64,000 nt of DNA from Desertimonas sp963786985 (GTDB taxonomy: Bacteria > Actinomycetota > Acidimicrobiia > Acidimicrobiales > Ilumatobacteraceae): assembly GCA_963786985.1 (NCBI GenBank), contig CAWBBL010000025.1, positions 248,001 to 312,000 on the forward strand. Direction: 5' to 3'. The notes under the pieces are model-generated. The model was not told where the DNA came from and did not search any database. It saw nothing but the letters and a program-made list of their open reading frames with translations. How positions within the stretch are numbered: the first letter of the stretch is position 1; each line of letters starts with the position of its first letter. A program made the translations under genes and the position numbers. Of the stretch, positions 8,204-15,532 are shown piece after piece.

Positions 8204-9895
8204 GTGGCAGAGAAACCACAGGAACAGATCGAGGCGCTGGTCGCCGAGATCGAGCACCTCCGAGGGCGGCTGGCCGAGGCACCCAAGCGGATGCGCACGC
8301 TCGAAGAGCGGCTCCTCGAGACGAAGGGTCAGCTGTCCCAGGCGATCGCCCGCAACGAGAAGCTCTCCTACACACTCCGTGAAGCGCGCGACCACATCGC
8401 CACACTGCGCGAGGAGGTCGACAAGCTGACCCAACCCCCGTCGGCGTACGGCGTCGTCGTCGGCAAGAACGAGGACGGCACCGTCGACATCCAGACGAGC
8501 GGCCGCAAGATGAAGGTCACCCTGCACCCGGAGATCGATCACCTCGAGTTGGAGATCGGCTCGGAGGTCGTCCTCAACGAGAGCTTCAACGTCATCTTGG
8601 CCCGCTCCCCGGAGATCACCGGGGAGGTCGTCACGATCAAGGAAGTGCTCGAGGACGGGGTGCGCGCCCTGGTCGTCGGACGCGCCGACGAGGAGCGCAT
8701 CTGCGAGCTCGCCGACACCGTCCGCGGCATCCACCTGCGGGCCGGCGACACGATGCGCTTCGACCACCGCACGAACCTGCTGCTCGAGAAGCTGCCCCGT
8801 CCGGAGGTCGAGGATCTCCTCCTCGAGGAAGTGCCGGACATCTCCTACGAGGACATCGGGGGCCTCGACGAGCAGATCGAGCAGATCGCCGACGCCGTCG
8901 AGCTGCCGTTCCTCCACTCCGACCTGTTCGCCGAGCACCGCTTGCCGGCGCCCAAGGGGATCCTCCTGTACGGCCCGCCCGGGTGCGGCAAGACGCTCAT
9001 CGCCAAAGCGGTCGCCAACAGTCTGGCCCGCAAGGTCGCCGCGGCGACCGGGGACGAGAAGGGTCGCAGCTACTTCATCAACATCAAGGGCCCGGAGCTG
9101 CTCAACAAGTACGTCGGCGAGACCGAGCGGCAGATCCGCATGGTCTTCCAGCGGGCGAGGGAGAAGAGCGAGGAGGGTTGGCCGGTCATCGTGTTCTTCG
9201 ACGAGATGGACTCGATGTTCCGGACGCGCGGCACCGGGGTGTCATCGGACATGGAGTCGACGATCGTCCCCCAGCTGCTCGCCGAGATCGACGGGGTCGA
9301 AGGTTTGCGCAACGTCATCGTCATCGGGGCGACGAACCGCGAGGACCTCATCGACCCGGCGATCCTGCGTCCCGGACGGCTCGACGTGAAGATCAAGATC
9401 GAGCGCCCCACCAAGGAAGCCGCGACACAGATCTTCGCTCGCTACCTCACCGACGAGATCCCGATCGCCGCCGGCGAGTCGGTGGCCGACATGATCACGG
9501 CGACGGTCGACGAGATGTACAGCGAGGACGAGCCGAACCGCTTCCTCGAGGTCACCTACGCCAACGGCGACAAGGAGATCCTGTACTTCAAGGACTTCGC
9601 GTCGGGGGCGATGATCGAGAACATCGTGCGGCGCTCCAAGAAGCTGGCCATCAAGCGGGTCATCGGCGGTGGCGCCAAGGGCGTCGCCACGGCCGACCTC
9701 GTCGCCTCGATCAAGCAGGAGTACAAAGAGCACGAGGATCTGCCGAACACCACGAACCCCGACGACTGGGCGAAGATCTCCGGCAAGAAGGGCGAGCGGA
9801 TCGTGTTCATCCGTACCCTCACGGCGGCCGGGCAGACCGAGGAGCCCCACGGCGGCCGGGCGATCGAGCGCGTCGCCACCGGCCAGTACCTGTAA
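8204..9895 (+). CDS. mpa: Proteasome-activating AAA ATPase (Mpa/ARC)
   Basis: This hexameric ATPase recognises pupylated proteins and threads them into the 20S proteasome. The 563-residue protein has an N-terminal coiled coil to about residue 75, which binds Pup, then OB domains, then an AAA module with Walker A GPPGCGKT at about 257-264, Walker B VIVFFDEMD near 328 and the NIKGPELLNKYVGETE pore region. It ends GQYL, the C-terminal motif that docks into the proteasome alpha ring. A strong ribosome binding site (AGAGGAGG, 8190-8197) precedes GTG 8204 by six bases, so unlike many genes here it has a leader. It is transcribed towards dop. Confidence 0.96.
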   Translation: MAEKPQEQIEALVAEIEHLRGRLAEAPKRMRTLEERLLETKGQLSQAIARNEKLSYTLREARDHIATLREEVDKLTQPPSAYGVVVGKNEDGTVDIQTSGRKMKVTLHPEIDHLELEIGSEVVLNESFNVILARSPEITGEVVTIKEVLEDGVRALVVGRADEERICELADTVRGIHLRAGDTMRFDHRTNLLLEKLPRPEVEDLLLEEVPDISYEDIGGLDEQIEQIADAVELPFLHSDLFAEHRLPAPKGILLYGPPGCGKTLIAKAVANSLARKVAAATGDEKGRSYFINIKGPELLNKYVGETERQIRMVFQRAREKSEEGWPVIVFFDEMDSMFRTRGTGVSSDMESTIVPQLLAEIDGVEGLRNVIVIGATNREDLIDPAILRPGRLDVKIKIERPTKEAATQIFARYLTDEIPIAAGESVADMITATVDEMYSEDEPNRFLEVTYANGDKEILYFKDFASGAMIENIVRRSKKLAIKRVIGGGAKGVATADLVASIKQEYKEHEDLPNTTNPDDWAKISGKKGERIVFIRTLTAAGQTEEPHGGRAIERVATGQYL

Positions 9896-9985
9896 CCCCG
9901 CCTCCCCACATCTGGGGGCGATTCGTTCCAGGGCCAATTGTGAGCAAGATCTTGCTCACAATCGGCTCCGGTCTGCGGTCGAGCG
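9896..9985. terminator. Intergenic 26-bp perfect palindrome between convergent genes
   Basis: Between the mpa stop and the stop of the convergent protease gene, bases 9937-9962 form a perfect uninterrupted palindrome with arms ATTGTGAGCAAGA. There is no T-run on either side. It may act as a bidirectional transcription stop or as a protein-binding site. The rest of the gap holds a short C/G-rich segment (CCCCACATCTGGGGG) that can also pair. Confidence 0.5.
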
Positions 9986-10873
9986 TCAGTCGGCGGCGGG
10001 CCAGGTGGCCGTCACCGTCAGCTCCTCGCTGCCCCGGACCAGGGTGATCGCCAACTCGCTGCCCGGGCTGATGTCGGCGAGCGCGGCGAACAGATCGTCG
10101 GCGGAGACCAAATCGTGATCGCCGGCCCGCACGAGGAGATCGCCCTCGCTGATGCCGGCCCGGGCCGCGGCGGAGTCGTCGTCGACGCCGCGTACCAGCA
10201 AGCCGTCACGCTCGGCCAGACCGACAGCGCGGCGCAGCTTGGCAGCCACGTGCGGGGGAGCGAGGGCGACACCGAGTCGCGCCCGTTCGTAGCTGTGACC
10301 CTCGCCCATTGCGCTGACGTGGCGGCGTAGGTCGTCGTCGGCGGGGCGGGCGAGGTAGAACCCGTGCTCGACGCGATGCGTGTTGACGGCGACGACCTTG
10401 CCGTCGCGGTCGAGCACCGGAGCGCCCGACGCACCGGCGGCCGATGGCGCCGTGTGCTCGATCGCCCCGGCGATGCGCCGCCCGCGTGGCCCGCGAAAGC
10501 CGTGGTCCAAGCCAGTGATCTGGCCCCACGTCGCCCGCAGTCGCTGGCGGCCGGCGGTGACGACGACCACGATGTCGCCCTCGCCGGGCGGCTGGTCGGA
10601 CCACGGCAGCGGTGCGGCGTCGCCGGTGTCGACGTCGAGGACGACGAGATCACCGTCGAGGTCGCTACCGGTCACCGTGGCCTGGGCGGTACGTCCGTCG
10701 GCGAAGCGCACCGACGTCGTGCGGTCGCGCAGGTTGTGGGCGTTGGTGACGACGCGGCCGGCGGCGACCACGAAGCCGCTGCCGCGGCCGTGTCGTCCAA
10801 CCGACACGACGGACGGTCCGGCGGCCGACGTTGCCGTGCGGACCAGGTCGGTGAGTTCTGTGAGGGCGTTCAT
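9986..10873 (-). CDS. Cytosolic trypsin-like serine protease with C-terminal PDZ domain (HtrA-like)
   Basis: This is a 295-residue protein with a trypsin-like domain followed by one PDZ domain (about 205-290; GLLVRGV, ARAGISEGDLLV). The catalytic triad is visible as H46 (VVTNAHN), D75 (DLDGDLVVL) and S149 (GASGAP). Unlike standard HtrA/DegP it has no signal peptide or transmembrane anchor, so it is expected in the cytoplasm. It lies between mpa and dop and diverges from an HxlR regulator gene with a palindrome between them, suggesting that regulator controls it. Whether it takes part in protein quality control with the proteasome is an inference from position only. Confidence 0.82.
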   Translation of the reverse strand: MNALTELTDLVRTATSAAGPSVVSVGRHGRGSGFVVAAGRVVTNAHNLRDRTTSVRFADGRTAQATVTGSDLDGDLVVLDVDTGDAAPLPWSDQPPGEGDIVVVVTAGRQRLRATWGQITGLDHGFRGPRGRRIAGAIEHTAPSAAGASGAPVLDRDGKVVAVNTHRVEHGFYLARPADDDLRRHVSAMGEGHSYERARLGVALAPPHVAAKLRRAVGLAERDGLLVRGVDDDSAAARAGISEGDLLVRAGDHDLVSADDLFAALADISPGSELAITLVRGSEELTVTATWPAAD

Positions 10874-10893
10874 GGGACTCCGGACTCCTGTCG

Positions 10894-10921
10894 ACTTGCG
10901 AATTGCAAGTGACTCTAGACT
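10894..10921. promoter_or_regulatory. Divergent promoter with palindromic operator for the protease/HxlR pair
   Basis: In the 54-base gap, ACTTGC (10894-10899) and GCAAGT (10905-10910) form a 6-bp inverted repeat around GAATT, a typical winged-helix operator. TAGACT at 10916-10921 is a -10 element placed exactly six bases before GTG 10928, predicting a leaderless regulator mRNA. Autoregulation by the HxlR protein is inferred. Confidence 0.6.
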
Positions 10922-10927
10922 GTGGCG

Positions 10928-11347
10928 GTGACGATTGACAACACCTCACTTGCTGGCGCCGTTCGCCAGGTCGGGGATCGCTGGAGTCTGCGCCTCATCG
11001 CCGCCCTGCTCGACGGTGACCGCACGTTCAGCGAGCTCTCCGAGGAGGTCGATGGCATCGCCCCGAACATCTTGACCGCCCGGCTCAAGGCGCTGCAGCG
11101 TGACGCCCTCGTCGCCGCCCGCCCCTACCAGCGCCGGCCGGTGCGCATGAGCTACTCGCTCACGGCGTCCGGACGCCGCCTCGGCGACGCCGTCGCCTTG
11201 CTCGCCCAGTGGGGCGCCGCTCGGCAAGGTCGCAACGCCGGATCACGACACGAAACGTGCGGGTCGGCGCTCGAGCTCCGGCCGTGGTGCCCGACGTGCG
11301 AGATCGCCGTCGAACCCACCCAGCCGTCAGAGCTCATCTGGGTCTGA
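10928..11347 (+). CDS. HxlR-family winged-helix regulator with C-terminal zinc-ribbon-like tail
   Basis: This is a DNA-binding regulator of 139 residues. The HxlR winged helix is visible as VGDRWSLRLIAALLDG, FSELSEEVDGIAPNILTARLKALQRDALV and YSLTASGRRLGDAVALLAQWG. The extension after it carries CGSALELRPWCPTCE, a possible metal-binding knuckle. The ORF also has a GTG at 10922; GTG 10928 is preferred because it sits six bases from a TAGACT -10 box. The palindrome upstream and the divergent protease gene point to local regulation. The inducing signal is unknown. Confidence 0.82.
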   Translation: MTIDNTSLAGAVRQVGDRWSLRLIAALLDGDRTFSELSEEVDGIAPNILTARLKALQRDALVAARPYQRRPVRMSYSLTASGRRLGDAVALLAQWGAARQGRNAGSRHETCGSALELRPWCPTCEIAVEPTQPSELIWV

Positions 11348-11369
11348 GCGTGATCGACAGCGGCGGGGG

Positions 11370-11375
11370 TAACGT
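11370..11375 (+). promoter_or_regulatory. -10 element (TAACGT) for leaderless dop mRNA
   Basis: TAACGT is followed by six bases and then the dop ATG at 11382, the same geometry as at hxlR, tatA and the HIT gene. No ribosome binding site is present. Confidence 0.5.
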
Positions 11376-11381
11376 CCGGTC

Positions 11382-12902
11382 ATGGCGCTGCCGAAGGTCT
11401 GCGGCATCGAGACCGAGTACGGGATCATCGTCCGTGGCGGCGAGTCCAATCCGGTGTCGGCGTCGTCGCTGTTGATCAACGCCTTCATGGCGACGATCAG
11501 CGACCGTCGCGCCCCGCGGACCGGCTGGGACTTCAACGATGAGCAGCCCGGCAACGACGCTCGCGGTTTCAGCCTCGACGAGGCGATCATTCCCGAGCTG
11601 GAGACCTCGCTGGTCAACGCCGTGCTCACCAACGGCGCCCGCTACTACGTCGACCACGCCCACCCGGAGATCTCCAACCCGGAGACGACGACCGCGCTCG
11701 AGGCCGTGCGCTGGGACCGTGCCGCCGAGGAGATCATCCGCATCAGCGTCGACGCCGCCAACAGCCAACTGGCCCAGAGCGCCCGGGCATCGCGCCAGCA
11801 GCCGGGCGAGATCGTCGTCTACAAGAACAACTCCGACGGCAAAGGCAACAGCTACGGCTGCCACGAGAACTACCTGATGGCGAGGGAGACGCCGTTCGGG
11901 CGCCTGGCGACCCAGATCACGCCACACTTCGTGACCCGTCAGGTGTTCTGCGGGGCGGGCAAGGTCGGCTCGGAGAGTCCCGGCGCCGCGCACGAATCGG
12001 TGCCCTTCCAGCTCAGCCAGCGAGCCGACTTCTTCGAGGAGGAGATCGGCCTGGAGACGACGCTCAAGCGTCCGATCGTCAACACCCGCGACGAGCCGCA
12101 CGCCGACGCCCAGAAGTACCGGCGGCTGCACGTCATCGTCGGCGACGCCAACCTGGCCGAGGTCGCCACGTTCCTCAAGGTCGGGACGACCCAGATCGTC
12201 CTGGCGATGATCGAGGACGGCACGCTCGGCGACGACTGGTTGCTCAGCAACCCTGTCTCGGCGATCCGCCAAGTGAGCCACGATCCGACCCTGTCGACCA
12301 CCGTGCTGCTCGCCGATGGCCGGCGGGTGACGGCGCTGGAGATCCAGTTCGGGCTGCTCGAGGCAGCCGTGAAGTACGAACAGCATCACGGTCTGGCGTC
12401 CGTCGGTGAGGAGGTCGGTCACGAGGTGTTGGCGAGGTGGGAGCAGGTCCTCGTCGGTCTCGAATCCGATCCGGACTCGGTCGCCCCGTGGGTCGACTGG
12501 GTCACCAAGCGCCACCTCGTCCGCGGCTACGCCGAACGAAACGATCTGCAGCCCGGCGACGCCAAGCTCAAGGCGATCGACCTGCAGTATCACGACTTGC
12601 GCCCGGGCCGCAGCCTCGCGCGGCGCGCCGGCCTCGAACGTCTCATCGACGAGGCCGATGTCCTGTCGGCGGTCACCGAACCGCCGACGACGACGCGGGC
12701 CTACTTCCGCGGCAGATGCCTCGCCAAGTTCGCCGGTTCGGTGGTCGCCGCGAACTGGGACTCGATGGTGTTCGATTCCGGTCGCGAACCGTTGAGCCGA
12801 GTCCCGATGATGGAGCCGCTGCGCGGAACCGCTGAGCACGTCGCTAAGTTGATCGACGAGAGCGACAGCGCTGCCGAACTCCTCAGCCGCCTGGGTTCCT
12901 AG
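11382..12902 (+). CDS. dop: Dop, deamidase and depupylase of Pup
   Basis: Dop converts the C-terminal Gln of Pup to Glu so that it can be ligated, and also removes Pup from substrates. The 506-residue protein is of the glutamine-synthetase-like Dop/PafA fold. Seen: N-terminal GIETEYGI, the catalytic-aspartate segment YYVDHAHPEISNPE (D91), KNNSDGKGNSYGCHENYL and RPIVNTRDEPHAD. It shares these blocks with pafA at 17078 but is longer and has the N-terminal insertion (NAFMATISDRRAPRTGWDF) corresponding to the Dop loop. It is followed by pup after 49 bases and then the proteasome subunits. Confidence 0.96.
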   Translation: MALPKVCGIETEYGIIVRGGESNPVSASSLLINAFMATISDRRAPRTGWDFNDEQPGNDARGFSLDEAIIPELETSLVNAVLTNGARYYVDHAHPEISNPETTTALEAVRWDRAAEEIIRISVDAANSQLAQSARASRQQPGEIVVYKNNSDGKGNSYGCHENYLMARETPFGRLATQITPHFVTRQVFCGAGKVGSESPGAAHESVPFQLSQRADFFEEEIGLETTLKRPIVNTRDEPHADAQKYRRLHVIVGDANLAEVATFLKVGTTQIVLAMIEDGTLGDDWLLSNPVSAIRQVSHDPTLSTTVLLADGRRVTALEIQFGLLEAAVKYEQHHGLASVGEEVGHEVLARWEQVLVGLESDPDSVAPWVDWVTKRHLVRGYAERNDLQPGDAKLKAIDLQYHDLRPGRSLARRAGLERLIDEADVLSAVTEPPTTTRAYFRGRCLAKFAGSVVAANWDSMVFDSGREPLSRVPMMEPLRGTAEHVAKLIDESDSAAELLSRLGS

Positions 12903-12951
12903 GCGTGAGAAGGCAGGGCACCGTCGCCGAACGAATGGAGGTGCAGCGCCG

Positions 12952-13149
12952 ATGGCCGAACGAACCCACAAGTCCAAGCCGGCGACTCGGACCGAAGAAG
13001 CCGCCGTCGACGAAGCGGCTCCGGCGACCACCGAGACCGGCGAAAAGCTGAAAGCGGAGCTCGACGACCTCCTCGACGAGATCGACGACGTGCTCGAGAC
13101 GAACGCCGAGGACTTCGTCAAGTCGTACGTGCAGAAGGGCGGGCAGTAG
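12952..13149 (+). CDS. pup: Pup, prokaryotic ubiquitin-like protein
   Basis: This is a 65-residue, mostly disordered protein modifier. The coiled-coil-forming segment (EKLKAELDDLLDEIDDVLE) binds the Mpa coiled coil, and the chain ends in GGQ. A C-terminal Gln means it must be deamidated by Dop to GGE before PafA can attach it to lysines. The start has a GGAGG ribosome binding site (12936-12940), and the gene lies between dop and prcB. The N-terminal third is rich in Thr, Lys, Glu and Ala, as expected. Confidence 0.96.
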   Translation: MAERTHKSKPATRTEEAAVDEAAPATTETGEKLKAELDDLLDEIDDVLETNAEDFVKSYVQKGGQ

Positions 13150-13157
13150 CCCTCCCG

Positions 13158-13952
13158 ATGGCGTTTCCGTTCTTCCGGGCCGAGGACGACCCCGGTTCCA
13201 GCTTTCCTGAACTGCTCCGCCGACTCGGCACGGCGCCGACGGTCGTGACCGGCGATCCATCGAGCATCGGGGCCGTGCCGCATGCGACGACGGTCGTCGC
13301 CGTGCGGTTCGCGGACGGAGTCGTGATGGCCGGCGATCGTCGGGCGACCGCCGGCAACCTGATCAGCCACCGGGCGATGGAGAAGGTGGTCGAAGCCGAC
13401 CGCCACAGCGCCGTGGCGATCGCCGGGGCGGCCGGGCCGGCGATGGAGATGGTCCGGTTGTTCCAACTCCAGCTCGAGCACTACGAGAAGGTCGAGGGCA
13501 CGCCGCTGAGCCTCGAGGGCAAAGCCAACCAGTTGTCGATGATGGTCCGCGGCAATCTGCCGGCGGCGATGTCGGGGATGGTCGTCGTGCCGATCTTCGG
13601 GGGCTATGACCTGCGCCGCAAGACCGGACGCCTGTGGGACTTCGACGTCACGGGCGGTCGCTACGAGGAGAAGGACTACGTCGCCACTGGTTCCGGGAGC
13701 CTGCACGCCGGGACGGTGATCAAGCTCGGCTACCAGGACGATCTCGACCGCGCCGCCGTCGTCGACCTCGTCTGCCGGGCGCTGTGGGAGGCCGCCGATG
13801 CCGACTCGGCGACGGGTGGTCCCGACGCGCTGCGCGGCATCTATCCGATCGTCGCCGAGGTCACCGCGGCGGGGTTCACGCGCGTCTCCGACAGCGAGCT
13901 CGCCGAGCGCTACGAAGCGATCGCGGCCACCGTTCGAGGTAGCGCCCGATGA
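13158..13952 (+). CDS. prcB: 20S proteasome beta subunit
   Basis: This is the catalytic subunit of the 20S core. The 264-residue precursor has a 43-residue propeptide; processing would expose T44 (PHA/TTVVAV). The Ntn-hydrolase residues are in place: T44 as Thr1, the D of MAGDRRAT as Asp17 equivalent, and K76 as Lys33 equivalent (AMEKVV). It is preceded by pup with a gap of eight bases. Its stop overlaps an ATG at 13949, which in other actinobacteria is the prcA start, but here that ATG leads into a short inserted ORF and the real prcA start is a second copy 95 bases later. Confidence 0.96.
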   Translation: MAFPFFRAEDDPGSSFPELLRRLGTAPTVVTGDPSSIGAVPHATTVVAVRFADGVVMAGDRRATAGNLISHRAMEKVVEADRHSAVAIAGAAGPAMEMVRLFQLQLEHYEKVEGTPLSLEGKANQLSMMVRGNLPAAMSGMVVVPIFGGYDLRRKTGRLWDFDVTGGRYEEKDYVATGSGSLHAGTVIKLGYQDDLDRAAVVDLVCRALWEAADADSATGGPDALRGIYPIVAEVTAAGFTRVSDSELAERYEAIAATVRGSAR

Positions 13953-14058
13953 CCGTTCCCTTCATTGCGTTCCCCGGCCACGCAGGCCGCTGCTGGCCGC
14001 TCACTCGCTGGCGCTCGCTCGCTCGCATCGGAGTAACAGGTCGATGACCGTTCCCTTC
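13947..14058 (+). repeat. 17-bp direct repeat flanking a 78-bp insertion at the prcB/prcA junction
   Basis: CGATGACCGTTCCCTTC occurs at 13947-13963 and again at 14042-14058. The 78 bases between are rich in iterated GCTCGCTCGC and contain GGCC-type inverted repeats. The first copy includes the ATGA overlap with the prcB stop; the second includes the true prcA ATG. The structure looks like a small element with a target duplication, or a duplication carrying filler sequence. Confidence 0.65.
13949..14047 (+). CDS. 32-codon ORF created by the insertion, coupled to prcB and prcA
   Basis: Starting at the ATG that overlaps the prcB stop, this ORF begins MTVPF, like prcA, and continues through the inserted sequence to a TGA at 14045-14047. 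That TGA overlaps the prcA ATG at 14044, again in an ATGA arrangement. It is probably not a functional protein, but ribosomes leaving prcB could translate it and then reinitiate at prcA. Confidence 0.35.
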   Translation: MTVPFIAFPGHAGRCWPLTRWRSLARIGVTGR

Positions 14059-14763
14059 TACGTCGCCCCCGAGCAGGTGATGAAGGACCGGGCGGACTAC
14101 GCCCGTAAGGGCATCGCCCGCGGCCGGGCGATGGTCGCCGTGCGCTACGGCGACGGCGTGGCAATGGTCGCCGAGAACTCCTCGACGACGTTGCGCAAGA
14201 TCTCGGAGATCTATGACCGCATCGCCTTCGCCGGCGTCGGGCGCTACAACGAGTTCGATCAGCTGCGCGTCGCCGGGGTCCGGGCCGCCGACCTCAAGGG
14301 GTACCAGTACAGTCGTGACGACGTCGACGCCCGCAGCTTGGCCAACCAGTACGCCCAGATCCTCGGCCAGATCTTCACCCACGAGATGAAGCCGATGGAG
14401 GTCGAGATCCTCGTCGCCGAGGTCGGCCAGACGCCCGACGGCGACCAGATGTTCCACATCAACTACGACGGCACCGTCTTCGACGAGCGCGATTACGCCG
14501 TGCTCGGTGGTGACTCGGCGACGATCTCGACGCGGTTCACCGACGCCGCAGGTGACCGGCTCGGCGACGGATTTGGCCTCGGCGACGCAGTGCGGGCGGC
14601 GGTCACCGCCCTCGCCGGGCCGGAGCGCTCGCTGGTCCCCGACGACTTGGAGGTCGCCTTGCTCGTGCGCAGCGAGTCACGACGCTGCTTCAAGCGGTTG
14701 ACCGACGACGAAGTCGCCGGGTTGCTCACCGAGGCGGACGCGGCGACTCCAGAGCCCGGCTGA
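14044..14763 (+). CDS. prcA: 20S proteasome alpha subunit
   Basis: This is the non-catalytic ring subunit that gates the core and receives Mpa. The 239-residue protein begins MTVPFYVAPEQVMKDRADYARKGIARGR, the usual alpha-subunit N-terminal helix, and continues with VAVRYGDGVAMVAENSSTTLRKISEIYDRIAFAGVG, the Ntn fold without a catalytic Thr. The start at 14044 is chosen because only here does the conserved N-terminal helix follow. It is separated from prcB by an unusual 95-base duplication/insertion. A short spacer leads to pxpA. Confidence 0.96.
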   Translation: MTVPFYVAPEQVMKDRADYARKGIARGRAMVAVRYGDGVAMVAENSSTTLRKISEIYDRIAFAGVGRYNEFDQLRVAGVRAADLKGYQYSRDDVDARSLANQYAQILGQIFTHEMKPMEVEILVAEVGQTPDGDQMFHINYDGTVFDERDYAVLGGDSATISTRFTDAAGDRLGDGFGLGDAVRAAVTALAGPERSLVPDDLEVALLVRSESRRCFKRLTDDEVAGLLTEADAATPEPG

Positions 14764-14771
14764 GGCGATCC

Positions 14772-15530
14772 GTGGCCGTCGACCTCAACAGCGATGTCGG
14801 CGAGTCCTACGGAGTGTGGACGATCGGAGACGACGCGGCGATGCTGCACGTCGTGTCCAGCGCCAACGTGGCGTGCGGGTTCCACGCTGGCGACCCGGCG
14901 ACGCTGCGGGCGACGTGTGCGGCGGCTGCGGCGCACGGCGTGACGATTGGGGCCCAGGTGTCGTATCCCGACCTGCTCGGCTTCGGCCGGCGATTCATCG
15001 ACATCGAGGCATCCGAGCTCCGCGACGCGGTGCTCTACCAACTCGGAGCGCTCGACGCCTTCGCCCAGGTCGCCGGGCGAGAGGTCGACTACGTCAAGCC
15101 CCATGGCGCGCTGTACCACGCCACCATCGACATCCCGGCCCAAGCCGAGGCGGTCGTCGCCGCGGCGGCCGAGTACGACCCGTCGCTGGCCATCCTCGGT
15201 CAACCCGATTCCGAGTTGCTCGCCGCCGCCGAGCGCGCCGGCCTGGAAGCGGTGTCGGAGGGCTACATCGATCGGGCGTATCGCCCTGACGGCCGGTTGG
15301 TCCCGCGTTCCGAGGCCGGTGCCCTGATCACCGACGTCGAGGCGGCGGTTGGTCAGGCGGTGCGCTTGGCAGTCGATGGGGAAGTGGTCGCCGTCGACGG
15401 CGAGGTGATCTCGCTGCACGCCCGCTCGTTGTGCGTGCACGGTGACACGCCGGGGGCTGTCGCCCTGGCCACCGCGGTGCGCGAGGCGCTGGAGGCGGCT
15501 GGCGTCGGCGTCTACCCCTTCTGTGGCTGA
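14772..15530 (+). CDS. pxpA: 5-oxoprolinase subunit A (LamB/YcsF family)
   Basis: This is a component of the ATP-dependent PxpABC 5-oxoprolinase, which opens pyroglutamate to glutamate. It has 252 residues, with family hallmarks at the start (DLNSDVGESYGVW), SANVACGFHAGDP, IGAQVSYPDLLGFGRR, VKPHGALYH and SLCVHGDTPGAV. The GTG start lies eight bases after the prcA stop, and pxpB follows after two bases, so it is probably cotranscribed with the proteasome genes. Its position inside a Pup-proteasome cluster is unusual. Confidence 0.92.
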   Translation: MAVDLNSDVGESYGVWTIGDDAAMLHVVSSANVACGFHAGDPATLRATCAAAAAHGVTIGAQVSYPDLLGFGRRFIDIEASELRDAVLYQLGALDAFAQVAGREVDYVKPHGALYHATIDIPAQAEAVVAAAAEYDPSLAILGQPDSELLAAAERAGLEAVSEGYIDRAYRPDGRLVPRSEAGALITDVEAAVGQAVRLAVDGEVVAVDGEVISLHARSLCVHGDTPGAVALATAVREALEAAGVGVYPFCG

Positions 15531-15532
15531 GC

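Noticed and set aside
11334..13706. 790-residue minus-strand ORF
   Set aside because: It is the antisense shadow of dop, pup and prcB, which are unmistakable on the plus strand.
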